A DNA stretch of 11,734 nt from NCBI GenBank assembly GCA_900317065.1, contig ONFK01000024.1, positions 1 to 11,734 on the forward strand. Direction: 5' to 3'. Origin of the DNA: an uncultured Bacteroidales bacterium (GTDB lineage: Bacteria; Bacteroidota; Bacteroidia; Bacteroidales; UBA932). This document shows, piece after piece, positions 5,004-11,734 of this stretch (positions are counted from its first letter, which is position 1; the number at the start of each line of letters is the position of its first letter). Under the pieces are notes generated by a model that worked only from the letters and a program-made list of their open reading frames with translations, was not told where the DNA came from and did not search any database. Position numbers and translations under genes: made by a program.

Positions 5004-6923
5004 ATGAAAAGGAAATCCCCTTTAATTTTTATTTTGCTATTTGCTTTTGTTGTTGGACTGGTTTTCGTTTCCTGTGATTCAGAAATTGAACAGTCTTTTC
5101 AAAACAATGTATGCGAGACCTCCCATATTACCAGCATAAGTGCTATCGTTACCGCCGCTGTAGGGAAGGTTGGTATTGAGAACCAGGGTGCTGAAGTCGG
5201 TATACTGTATTCCTCATCTCCGGATGTTACACCTATTAATGCTACGAGTGTTAAGGCGAAGGATGTAAGTTCCAGCGGGCTGTATAAGGTTTTATTGAAT
5301 TATTTAACCCCAAACACCCGCTACTTCTGGAGACCATATGTTTTATCGGGTCAGGATGTTTCCATGGGAGAAATACAATCATTTACCACCAAGGGGGTTG
5401 ATGGCATTATTGCATCAAAACCAGCTGAAGGAGTTAGTGAGTCGGGAGCTACAATTGTTGCCCATATTGATACAAAAGATGTTTATTATGGGAAACTTCG
5501 GACTGGTTTTATTTTCGGTTTATCAAAGAACGATTTGGGCTTGTTCCTTGATTGCGAGGAAAACGACGGTGTCATGAAAAGGATCCTCGACAAATTGATC
5601 CAGGGTACGACGTATTACTACAGCGCCACAATATACATAGATGATTTGTGTCTGCATGGAGACACTCTTTCGTTCTCGACAAATGCTATACCAGACATTG
5701 TTCACTCTGAGCAAGCATCTGATATAGGCATGGCCAACGCAACGTTAAATGCAGCAATCGATACTACAGGATTAATATTCAAAACCATAGAGTATGGGTT
5801 TTTGTTTGGAGAAAGGGCTACCAATCTTTACAAGGCGGGCGCTGATTCGTTTGTAGATGGAAAAATTAGTTTGATGGTTGGGCGGTTGACCCCGAATACT
5901 ACTTACTATTATCAGCCGTATGTAACCATCAACGATGTTGAACAACATCTTGGCGGGATTGTTTCTTTTACTACAAATAAATCGTGGGTCCTGGATGCTT
6001 CCGTTGTGTTGAAGGAAAAGAAAACAGGCATGCAGGTAATTATGAATGGTATAGGGGAAGCTGGATGTGCGATAAATGCCGTTGTGCTGAAAAAACCTTC
6101 AAAAGGAGGAACGGACAATTACAATGAATGGGAGTCGTATACAACCATCAGTTCAGTTGGGGCAGAGGTGTTTATTGATTTACCATTAGGGAGCAATACA
6201 TTTGGAGTATACCTTGAGGATCCTTGGCAAAACACATCCAAAGTCTTTGTTATTGATGTCTCAATTAAGTACCAGGAGAGATTGCTGGATAAGTCCCTGT
6301 TTTCCTATGCTTCTGTTGCGGATGATAACTGTAAGCCAAATAACTCTGTTAATTATCCGATAGAAGCGCTTTGGGATGGTTCCGGCTTAAGTTCAATCCC
6401 GCACTTTTTTGTCAGTAAAGAGAATTGTCCCTCTCCTGCCTGGTTGACAATTGATTTGGGGAAGGCTGCCCAATTGTCCCGTATTCAAACCCTGCCACGT
6501 ATTGGTTATGTCGTTTTTGGTGGTGGAGCAGTACGCGATTATGAGTTTTGGGGCTCTTCTGGTGAAATGCAGCCAGATGGGTCTATTGGCAAGCCTTCAG
6601 GGAAAATACTTAATCCAACCATTGATAATCCTTATGGTTTTGACACGAATGTATGGTTCCCTCTTGGTTCATTCACTCAGGCTAAACCATCCGGGTATTT
6701 GGATAATGGACTTGTAGGTACAATTACGAGTGATGATATCCAAGAGTATAATGCTGGAAACAATTTCGAATTAGATCCAGAACAATATCCTCGTTGTAAC
6801 GATGCTGTCCGCTATCTGCGCGTGGTGTTTGTAAACACGTTTAACACTTTCGAATATGGCCATGATGCTTCGAATCGTCAAATACAAACTGGAGAGATTA
6901 CTCCTTGGGAATTGGTACAGTAA
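5004..6923 (+). CDS. Surface lipoprotein with three Fn3-like repeats and a C-terminal discoidin-like (DUF5000-type) domain
   Basis: Probably an outer-membrane, surface-facing lipoprotein that binds glycan or protein. The start at 5004 is chosen from the promoter position and gives 639 residues. A signal peptide ends in FVSC with Cys24 as the lipid site, followed by acidic residues (DSEIE) that resemble a Bacteroidota surface-export signal. Three similar Fn3-like modules follow (about 35-130, 143-227 and 237-325), each ending in a motif like LTPNTxYYxxPYV then SFTT. Residues 326-425 form an Ig-like linker. Residues 430-639 resemble an F5/8-type discoidin or DUF5000 domain (AWLTIDLGKAAQLSRI, RDYEFWGSSG, AVRYLRVVFV, IQTGEITPWEL). 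Such proteins often accompany SusC/SusD loci. First gene of an operon; the next ATG is 4 bp away. The ligand cannot be told. Confidence 0.78.
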   Translation: MKRKSPLIFILLFAFVVGLVFVSCDSEIEQSFQNNVCETSHITSISAIVTAAVGKVGIENQGAEVGILYSSSPDVTPINATSVKAKDVSSSGLYKVLLNYLTPNTRYFWRPYVLSGQDVSMGEIQSFTTKGVDGIIASKPAEGVSESGATIVAHIDTKDVYYGKLRTGFIFGLSKNDLGLFLDCEENDGVMKRILDKLIQGTTYYYSATIYIDDLCLHGDTLSFSTNAIPDIVHSEQASDIGMANATLNAAIDTTGLIFKTIEYGFLFGERATNLYKAGADSFVDGKISLMVGRLTPNTTYYYQPYVTINDVEQHLGGIVSFTTNKSWVLDASVVLKEKKTGMQVIMNGIGEAGCAINAVVLKKPSKGGTDNYNEWESYTTISSVGAEVFIDLPLGSNTFGVYLEDPWQNTSKVFVIDVSIKYQERLLDKSLFSYASVADDNCKPNNSVNYPIEALWDGSGLSSIPHFFVSKENCPSPAWLTIDLGKAAQLSRIQTLPRIGYVVFGGGAVRDYEFWGSSGEMQPDGSIGKPSGKILNPTIDNPYGFDTNVWFPLGSFTQAKPSGYLDNGLVGTITSDDIQEYNAGNNFELDPEQYPRCNDAVRYLRVVFVNTFNTFEYGHDASNRQIQTGEITPWELVQ

Positions 6924-6927
6924 GCAT

Positions 6928-7308
6928 ATGAAACGGTTTTTATTGTCTTTAATCTTCTCCATGTTTTTATTCGGCTCCTGTGAAGAACTGAATAATGGAG
7001 AGTCCGGTGTGGAGGATTTATCGCTATCGTTAAGTGTCACCAATTTAAAAATGCGGCCAGGGGAGGTCTTTAAGATGGAGGTGGATGTTCAACCTGCATC
7101 CCGACAACAGGATATCACATATTCGTCGTCATCTCCTTCTGTTGCAACGGTCGATCCAGAAGGCATTGTCACAGCCATTGCCCCTGGAATGGCCGATATT
7201 ATCATCCGACTGGATTATTTGTACAAAGGATGCTCAGTGACTGTTAATACTGTTACTGCAGAGGGGAATTCGGAATCTTTTACAAACGAAGACGAGAATA
7301 ATTGGTAG
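6928..7308 (+). CDS. Small BIG2-domain lipoprotein
   Basis: The ATG at 6928 begins a proper lipoprotein signal (MKRFLLSLIFSMFLFGSC, Cys18); the longer in-frame start upstream would overlap the previous gene and bury the signal, so it was rejected. The mature part is one bacterial Ig-like type 2 domain (about 30-108). Diagnostic stretches are LKMRPGEVFKMEVDVQP, then YSSSSPSVATVDPEGIVTAI and APGMADIIIR. A short acidic tail ends at residue 126. It is probably anchored to the outer membrane as an accessory or spacer protein for its neighbours. Gaps of 4 bp on each side indicate one transcript with the flanking lipoprotein genes. No catalytic residues are seen and the specific role is unknown. Confidence 0.82.
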   Translation: MKRFLLSLIFSMFLFGSCEELNNGESGVEDLSLSLSVTNLKMRPGEVFKMEVDVQPASRQQDITYSSSSPSVATVDPEGIVTAIAPGMADIIIRLDYLYKGCSVTVNTVTAEGNSESFTNEDENNW

Positions 7309-7312
7309 AAAC

Positions 7313-9943
7313 ATGAAGAAGATTTGTCGATTATTGATACTTGTTGTTTTATCTGTTATTGGTTGTTCCAAGCAGACGGAACAGTATGTGTCTTCATATT
7401 TTGATTCTTTCGATGCTGACCTTGAAGAAGCTATAACGAAAGCCTCATTTAATAATGGCTCGGTTTCCTGGAATATAAAGGATAGTATTGGTGTCGTGAG
7501 CGACATTCAAGGGCCTGTTGCTTTTTATTGGAACGATGAAGGGCATTTCGTAGGAGAAGGGATTGGAGGAAACAAATTTTATGCATACTATCCATACCGC
7601 GACTCTGAATATGATCCCACAGACCCTAACGTGGTAAAAGTGAAGCTGGCAGGTGGTTTTATGGATGGGGATAGTGTTAGAATCCCAATGATTGCAAAAA
7701 GCAGTGGCGGCACGCTTTTCTTCAAACAGACATGTGGATTAATCCATATCAGAGTGTTATCTGCAGAGAAACTTAAAGCCGTAGTCCTTTTCGGTAATAA
7801 CGGAGAACCCATTAATGGATGGGGAAATGTCGATATGTCGGAGGACTCTCCCATTTTTAAATTGGACTTGCTTTCTTCAAAGGATTCCAAGGTAGAAATA
7901 CGTGTTCCGGAGAATAAAACAGAGGGGCCTTACGATTTTTTCTTTCCCCTGCCCGTGACGATTTTATCTGGGTTCTCAGTTGACATCTGTTACTTAGACC
8001 CTGTTTCTGGAGAACAAAAGGTGATTACTAAATCAACAAATAACAAAGTAGAAATTAAACGGGGTGTAATAAAGAATTATTCCATAATCAATCTCGACAG
8101 TCTTGTCGAGGAGGCTAATTCTGGTTTTGCTTCGCTCGAAGAAGCACAGAATGACCTGGAGAAGTTATATTCATATTTCCCAGATTATGGGAATGTTGCT
8201 GAAGATGCAGCAATGTTGGGTGGAGACGAATTGTGGGATTTGGACGGTCGCCGTGTTTCTAATACCGCCGCGCGCGTCCCTAACAGGCTATTCCAAATTG
8301 CACTCGGGAAGCAATCCAGCAGTTCGACTTATGCCAATGATTGGTCGTTTATATATGAAGGTGTCAGCCAATGCAATTACTTCCTGCGAAAGATTAAAAA
8401 CACTACGCTTGGAAGTAATGATATGCGAAATCAGATGTTTGGTGAGGCGGCCTTTCTAAAGGCGTTTTTCTATTTCCACCTTATAAAGAAATGGGGCCCG
8501 ATTCCCTTGATACCAGTCGATTCTTCTGGCATGACCACTGAGGAACTCAAGCATGTTCCGAGAAATAACATAGACGAATGCTTTGACGAAGTGCTTTCCT
8601 TAATGTCATCGGCAGAACAGATGTTGTCGTCGGACAATTACTTCCATAGCATTAAAATCACACGCACAATTTGTGCTGCCATGAAGGCGAAAGTCGCAGT
8701 ATTTGCGGCAAGTCCTTTGTTTAACGGCAATGAGGAGTTTGCCGATTTGACCGATGATCAGGGCAATAGACTATTTCCTTCCAAAACGGAAACCGAAAAA
8801 CAGACGCGTTGGGCATATGCGGTAGAGGCATGCGGGAAAGCAATTGATGCTTGTAAAGAGGCTCAAATCGAGTTATATGAGGGAGAGGATATTTCGTATA
8901 TAATGCCAGACACTCTCAAGACAACCCTTACACTAAGAAACGCGTTCAATCTGCGCTGGAACAGCGAACTTATTTGGGGTAATTCTCAAACAAACACCTC
9001 CGCGATGTCCATATTCCAGCAATTGACCATCCCCAACATGACACAATATCCTCACAGCATTGGCGGCTACCGATTTATTGGCGTTCCTTTAAAAATAGTC
9101 GATCAATTCTATAGTCATAATGGTCTCCCCATAAGGTATGACAAGGAGTTGAGCATTTTAAATATGCAGGATTTAAAAAAGGGAACAGCCGATCATAGAT
9201 GCTATATTGAGCAATACTATACCACTGTTACTCAAAACTTTAATAGAGAACCTCGTTTTTATGCTTTCCTCGGTTTTGACGGAGGAAAGTGGCTGGGAGA
9301 GCTTACAAACTATAACTACCTTAGCTGGGACGATGTCCTGCACATCGAGTGCCGAAATGGTGGGCACGAAGGTAAGACTGGAGACGAAGTGGGGCCGGTT
9401 ACAGGGTATTTCGCAAAGAAATTGTATCCGCTTGCATGTAACTTCCCGAGGACCAATTCTTTTGTGTCCTATTGGTATCCATGGCCTGTAATCCGCCTGG
9501 CAGACCTATACCTGCTTTATGCAGAGGCAATTAATGAGGCGGAAGGGCCCAACGGTGAGCATCGTGAAGAACTATATAAGTATTTGGATGCGGTTCGTTT
9601 GCGAGCAGGTATTCCTGATGTAAAAACGGCCTGGGACAACTATTCAAACAATCCGGGTTTCTATTGTACTCAATCCGGCATGCGTGAAGTTATCCATCAG
9701 GAGCGCCTTATAGAGCTTTGTTTCGAAGGGCAGCGTTTTTGGGACATCAGAAGATGGAAGACAGCGCCAAGCGAGTATAAAAAGGGCATCTATGGGTACG
9801 ACGTGAGTAAAGCTTCACCCAAAGAATACTATAATAAGGTTTTGATATTTAACCAAACCTTTGGACGAAAAGATTATTTCTGGCCAATCAGTCAGACTGA
9901 CCTTTCACATAATCCCAATCTGGTACAAAATGTTGGTTGGTAA
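7313..9943 (+). CDS. Fusion lipoprotein: fimbrillin-like N-terminal region plus SusD/RagB nutrient-binding domain
   Basis: SusD proteins are surface lipoproteins that capture glycans or peptides for a partner SusC TonB-dependent transporter. This 876-residue protein is far longer than a usual SusD (about 500-600). After a lipoprotein signal (Cys18 in SVIGC), residues 35-258 resemble the fimbrillin (FimA/Mfa-like) family: KFYAYYPY, a GTLFFKQTCGLIHIRV strand, then PYDFFFPLPV and the closing KNYSIINL. SusD begins near residue 270 (FASLEEAQNDLEKLYSYF). It is complete: FGEAAFLKAFFYFHLIKKWG, RLADLYLLYAEAINEAEG, QERLIELCFEGQRFWDIRRW and the C-terminal NPNLVQNVGW. The fimbrillin part supplies the lipid anchor that SusD normally carries itself. 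No SusC gene is adjacent. Last gene of the operon, ending 18 bp from the convergent dapD. Confidence 0.82.
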   Translation: MKKICRLLILVVLSVIGCSKQTEQYVSSYFDSFDADLEEAITKASFNNGSVSWNIKDSIGVVSDIQGPVAFYWNDEGHFVGEGIGGNKFYAYYPYRDSEYDPTDPNVVKVKLAGGFMDGDSVRIPMIAKSSGGTLFFKQTCGLIHIRVLSAEKLKAVVLFGNNGEPINGWGNVDMSEDSPIFKLDLLSSKDSKVEIRVPENKTEGPYDFFFPLPVTILSGFSVDICYLDPVSGEQKVITKSTNNKVEIKRGVIKNYSIINLDSLVEEANSGFASLEEAQNDLEKLYSYFPDYGNVAEDAAMLGGDELWDLDGRRVSNTAARVPNRLFQIALGKQSSSSTYANDWSFIYEGVSQCNYFLRKIKNTTLGSNDMRNQMFGEAAFLKAFFYFHLIKKWGPIPLIPVDSSGMTTEELKHVPRNNIDECFDEVLSLMSSAEQMLSSDNYFHSIKITRTICAAMKAKVAVFAASPLFNGNEEFADLTDDQGNRLFPSKTETEKQTRWAYAVEACGKAIDACKEAQIELYEGEDISYIMPDTLKTTLTLRNAFNLRWNSELIWGNSQTNTSAMSIFQQLTIPNMTQYPHSIGGYRFIGVPLKIVDQFYSHNGLPIRYDKELSILNMQDLKKGTADHRCYIEQYYTTVTQNFNREPRFYAFLGFDGGKWLGELTNYNYLSWDDVLHIECRNGGHEGKTGDEVGPVTGYFAKKLYPLACNFPRTNSFVSYWYPWPVIRLADLYLLYAEAINEAEGPNGEHREELYKYLDAVRLRAGIPDVKTAWDNYSNNPGFYCTQSGMREVIHQERLIELCFEGQRFWDIRRWKTAPSEYKKGIYGYDVSKASPKEYYNKVLIFNQTFGRKDYFWPISQTDLSHNPNLVQNVGW

Positions 9944-9961
9944 TAAAGAAGTTTAAATAAT

Positions 9962-9999
9962 CTACCTCAGCAACTCCTCCAGCTGCACGCTGCCGGCGG
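9962..9999 (-). repeat. dapD 3' end in the intact gene (R3), putative attachment-site core
   Basis: The last 38 bp of dapD (AGSVQLEELLR plus TAG), repeated at 4320-4357 and 3365-3402. The longest run shared by all three copies is TGCACGCTGCCGGCGG (9984-9999). If the island entered by site-specific recombination, this copy came with the newest element and restored dapD. Confidence 0.75.
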
Positions 10000-10729
10000 T
10001 CTTGTCGTCGCGGTATTTGATTATGACGGGGCAGTAGAGATGTACGCCGGCTTCGGCGGCCGGGCCCTTGACGATGGGCTTGCTGCCGCTCACGACCACG
10101 GCGTTCTTCGGCACCACGATGCGCCCTTCGGCGTTGCGGCGGATAAAATCTCCCTTCACCGCATCGTAAATCGCTGTAGAAGAAGTAATTATCACACCGC
10201 TTGCGATGACCGCACCCTCCTGCACTATGGTCCCCTCGTAGATTCCGCAGTTGCCTCCCACGAAAGCTCCGTCCTCGATGATTGTCGGGGTTGCTCCGGC
10301 AGGCTCCAGCACACCGCCTATCTGGGTGGATGCCGACACGTGCACGTTCTTGCCCACCTGGGCGCAGGAGCCGATGGTCACGTGGGAGTCCACCATGGTG
10401 CCGGAATCTACATAAGCGCCTACGTTTACGTATGCCGGCGGCATGATGATGCTGCCCGGAGCCATGTAGGCCCCGCGCCTCACCGCGCTTCCGCCCGGAA
10501 CGACGCGCACTCCGTCCGCAGGAGTGAACTTCCGCACGGGGAAGGTGTTCTTGTCAAGGAATCCGCCCGGCATCTCCACAATGGTCCCCAGCCGGAATCC
10601 TGCAAGTATCACCTCCTTCACCCAGGAATTCACTTTCCATACGCCGTCCACCTTTTCGGCCACGCGCACCTCGCCCTTCTCCAGAGCATCCATTACTTCG
10701 TTGAATCGTTCGAGGCTTATTTCGCTCAT
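9962..10729 (-). CDS. dapD: 2,3,4,5-tetrahydropyridine-2,6-dicarboxylate N-acyltransferase (succinyltransferase type)
   Basis: Acylates tetrahydrodipicolinate in the diaminopimelate/lysine pathway, feeding peptidoglycan and lysine synthesis in the cytosol. The 255-residue protein matches DapD throughout: VRVAEKVDGVWKVNSW (21-36), VRVVPGGSAVRRGAYMAPGS (74-93), then a left-handed beta-helix of hexapeptide repeats (about 87-190). That region includes YVDSGTMVDSHVTIGSCAQV, with Asp114 at the position of the catalytic Asp of E. coli DapD, and IGGVLEPAGATPTIIED. The C-terminus KTAGSVQLEELLR corresponds to the KTRGKVGINELLR end of the E. coli enzyme. The ATG overlaps the dapA stop by 4 bp. The 3' end is the repeated sequence that bounds the accessory block, yet the gene is intact. 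Succinyl- versus acetyl-donor use is inferred from the E. coli-like family. Confidence 0.94.
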   Translation of the reverse strand: MSEISLERFNEVMDALEKGEVRVAEKVDGVWKVNSWVKEVILAGFRLGTIVEMPGGFLDKNTFPVRKFTPADGVRVVPGGSAVRRGAYMAPGSIIMPPAYVNVGAYVDSGTMVDSHVTIGSCAQVGKNVHVSASTQIGGVLEPAGATPTIIEDGAFVGGNCGIYEGTIVQEGAVIASGVIITSSTAIYDAVKGDFIRRNAEGRIVVPKNAVVVSGSKPIVKGPAAEAGVHLYCPVIIKYRDDKTAGSVQLEELLR

Positions 10730-11598
10730 AACAGATAAAGTTTTTTCAGTGTTTTTTTCATGATTGATTCCGTCCCGGCGGTGGCGGTCACCAGCGGCAG
10801 GCGCAGACTGTTCTCCATCAGGCCAAGCAGGCCCATCGCGGCCTTCCCGGGGATGGGGTTGGGCTCTATGAATAGATTCTTGAAGAGCTCGGCGAGTTTC
10901 TTGTCGAAGTCGGAGGCCTTCTCGAAATTGCCTTCCTGCGCGGCATGCACGAAGTCGGCCATCAGCGCGGGCACCACGTTCGAAGCGACGGAAATCACTC
11001 CGTCCGCCCCGGCTATCATCAGCGCGAGCGTGTCCTCGTCGTTTCCGCTCAACACCTTGAAGCCCTCGGGGCGCCCTTCGAGTATGGCATTTATCTGCTC
11101 GAATTTGCCGGACGCTTCCTTGATGGCCACGATGTTGGGCACGTCGCTAGCCAGCCGGAGAGTGGTTTCCGCCTCGATGTTGGAACCGGTGCGGCCGGGC
11201 ACGTTATAGAGGATGACGGGTTTGTCGGTTTCGCCGGCGATGGTCTTGAAATATTCGTAGATGCCTCTCTGCGGGGGTTTGTTATAGTAGGGCACCACTA
11301 CGAGGAAAGCGTCCGCCTCGTTCAGCAGGCGTATGTTCGCGAGCGTGCCGTTCACGCTGTTGGTCCCCACTCCCACCACTACCGGCAGGCCTCCCGCATT
11401 CTCGCGGGTGCAGTGGAACACATCGAGTTTCTCGGCATCGCTGAGCGTGGGAGTCTCTCCCGTTGTGCCGAGGGGGACGAGGAAATCTATCCCGTATTCT
11501 ACCTGACGGCGGACACAGGCGGCCATCGCCTCGAGGTCCGGTTTACCGTCTTTGAACGGCGTGAACAACGCTGTTCCGCAACCTTTGAACTCTGTCAT
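10726..11598 (-). CDS. dapA: 4-hydroxy-tetrahydrodipicolinate synthase
   Basis: Condenses pyruvate with aspartate semialdehyde, the first committed step to diaminopimelate and lysine. The 290-residue length is normal for this TIM-barrel lyase. Visible active-site motifs are GTTGETPTLS (44-53, substrate-binding Thr pair), VVPYYNKPPQRG (101-112), ILYNVPGRTG (129-138, with catalytic Tyr131) and VAIKEASG (157-164, with Schiff-base Lys160). The GADGVISVASNVVPA segment follows. It overlaps dapB at its start and dapD at its end, each through a 4-bp ATGA, so the three genes should be translationally coupled in one operon. The product passes through DapB to DapD. Nothing is unusual in this copy. Confidence 0.96.
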   Translation of the reverse strand: MTEFKGCGTALFTPFKDGKPDLEAMAACVRRQVEYGIDFLVPLGTTGETPTLSDAEKLDVFHCTRENAGGLPVVVGVGTNSVNGTLANIRLLNEADAFLVVVPYYNKPPQRGIYEYFKTIAGETDKPVILYNVPGRTGSNIEAETTLRLASDVPNIVAIKEASGKFEQINAILEGRPEGFKVLSGNDEDTLALMIAGADGVISVASNVVPALMADFVHAAQEGNFEKASDFDKKLAELFKNLFIEPNPIPGKAAMGLLGLMENSLRLPLVTATAGTESIMKKTLKKLYLL

Positions 11599-11734
11599 AA
11601 TATCAGGTCTTTGAATTCGTGTACTCCGGTAAGCCCTTCGGTGAGGAGTGCCGCCGTGACGGCACCTTCAGCGAACCCTTCCCTTGAGAAAGCCTCATGG
11701 GACAGGGTGATGAGGTCGCATCCGCTCCGGAACT
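11595..11734 (-). CDS. dapB: 4-hydroxy-tetrahydrodipicolinate reductase, C-terminal 45 codons only
   Basis: The gene runs off the right window edge. The last 45 codons are readable (frame ends 2 bp before the edge): DLITLSHEAFSREGFAEGAV and a tail ending VHEFKDLIL then TGA. This resembles the end of DapB, where E. coli has LEITHKASSRMTFANGAV. The conserved SH-A-SR-FA-GAV pattern and the position directly upstream of dapA support the call. DapB is the NAD(P)H reductase that makes tetrahydrodipicolinate, the substrate of DapD, so the operon encodes consecutive steps. Its stop overlaps the dapA start as ATGA. Confidence 0.85.
   Translation of the reverse strand, partial: FRSGCDLITLSHEAFSREGFAEGAVTAALLTEGLTGVHEFKDLIL

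Larger units (their letters stand above)
3403..9961. mobile_element. Candidate genomic island inserted in the dapD 3' end, made of two units
   Basis: This AT-richer block lies between two GC-rich core segments and is bounded by directly repeated dapD 3' ends (3365-3402 and 9962-9999). A third copy at 4320-4357 splits it into a ~0.9-kb unit (higBA) and a ~5.6-kb unit (hicA remnant, hicB, three lipoprotein genes). Repeats matching a host gene's 3' end on both sides, with the host gene intact, are the usual mark of site-specific integration into a gene end. No integrase, transposase or relaxase is present, so movement would need a protein supplied in trans or lost. Homologous recombination between strains is an alternative. 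Confidence 0.5.

Noticed and set aside
6856..6927. Longer start for the BIG2 lipoprotein
   Set aside because: It overlaps the previous gene by 68 bp and places 24 charged residues before the lipoprotein signal.
3403..9961. Integrase, transposase, relaxase or phage genes that would mobilise the island
   Set aside because: None is found on either strand; the mobile nature rests only on repeats and composition.
10040..10738. A 232-codon + strand frame opposite dapD
   Set aside because: His/Arg/Ala-rich antisense shadow of dapD.

Overview
The window looks like a Bacteroidota chromosome, probably a gut-type Bacteroidales with a GC-rich core. The evidence is the SusD/RagB and fimbrillin-type lipoproteins, a DUF5000-like discoidin lipoprotein, and promoters of the TTTG-N19/20-TAnnTTTG (-33/-7) type. 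Genus cannot be settled from the sequence; an Alistipes/Rikenellaceae-like lineage is a guess from base composition.

Layout. (1) 1-3373, GC-rich core, + strand: the 3' part of mutS, whose reading frame contains the same ~49-codon segment twice, 450 bp apart. It overlaps a family-4-like glycosyltransferase gene by 8 bp. (2) 3403-9961, a visibly AT-richer accessory block. It holds a complete HigB/HigA-type toxin-antitoxin pair, then a HicB-type antitoxin gene preceded by a 28-codon internally deleted remnant of its HicA toxin (both pairs on the - strand). A + strand operon of three lipoprotein genes follows: Fn3 repeats plus a discoidin-like domain, a BIG2 protein, and a fimbrillin-like/SusD fusion. 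No SusC gene is present. (3) 9962-11734, GC-rich core, - strand: a lysine/diaminopimelate operon dapB (partial)-dapA-dapD, each pair joined by a 4-bp ATGA overlap.

The most interesting structure is how the accessory block joins the core. The last 38 bp of dapD (codons AGSVQLEELLR plus stop) occur three times in the same orientation: in dapD (9962-9999), at 4320-4357 and at 3365-3402. The two detached copies differ from dapD almost only at synonymous positions and still read to a stop codon. Each detached copy sits one base beyond the TAA stop of an antitoxin gene, and both share a further 8-9 bp of non-dapD sequence (GTTAYAGC). A second direct repeat with a 15-bp identical core lies upstream of each toxin-antitoxin promoter (4161-4187 and 4920-4946). 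The block therefore reads as [dapD tail - TA operon - D repeat] twice, followed by the lipoprotein operon and the intact dapD. This fits serial site-specific insertion into the 3' end of dapD, each insertion restoring dapD and leaving the older tail behind. No recombinase gene is present in the window.

How the genes may work together: mutS and the dap operon are housekeeping genes. The three lipoproteins look like a cell-surface glycan- or protein-binding set that would need a SusC-like transporter from elsewhere. The TA modules may stabilise the inserted DNA. The functional link between these parts is inference.
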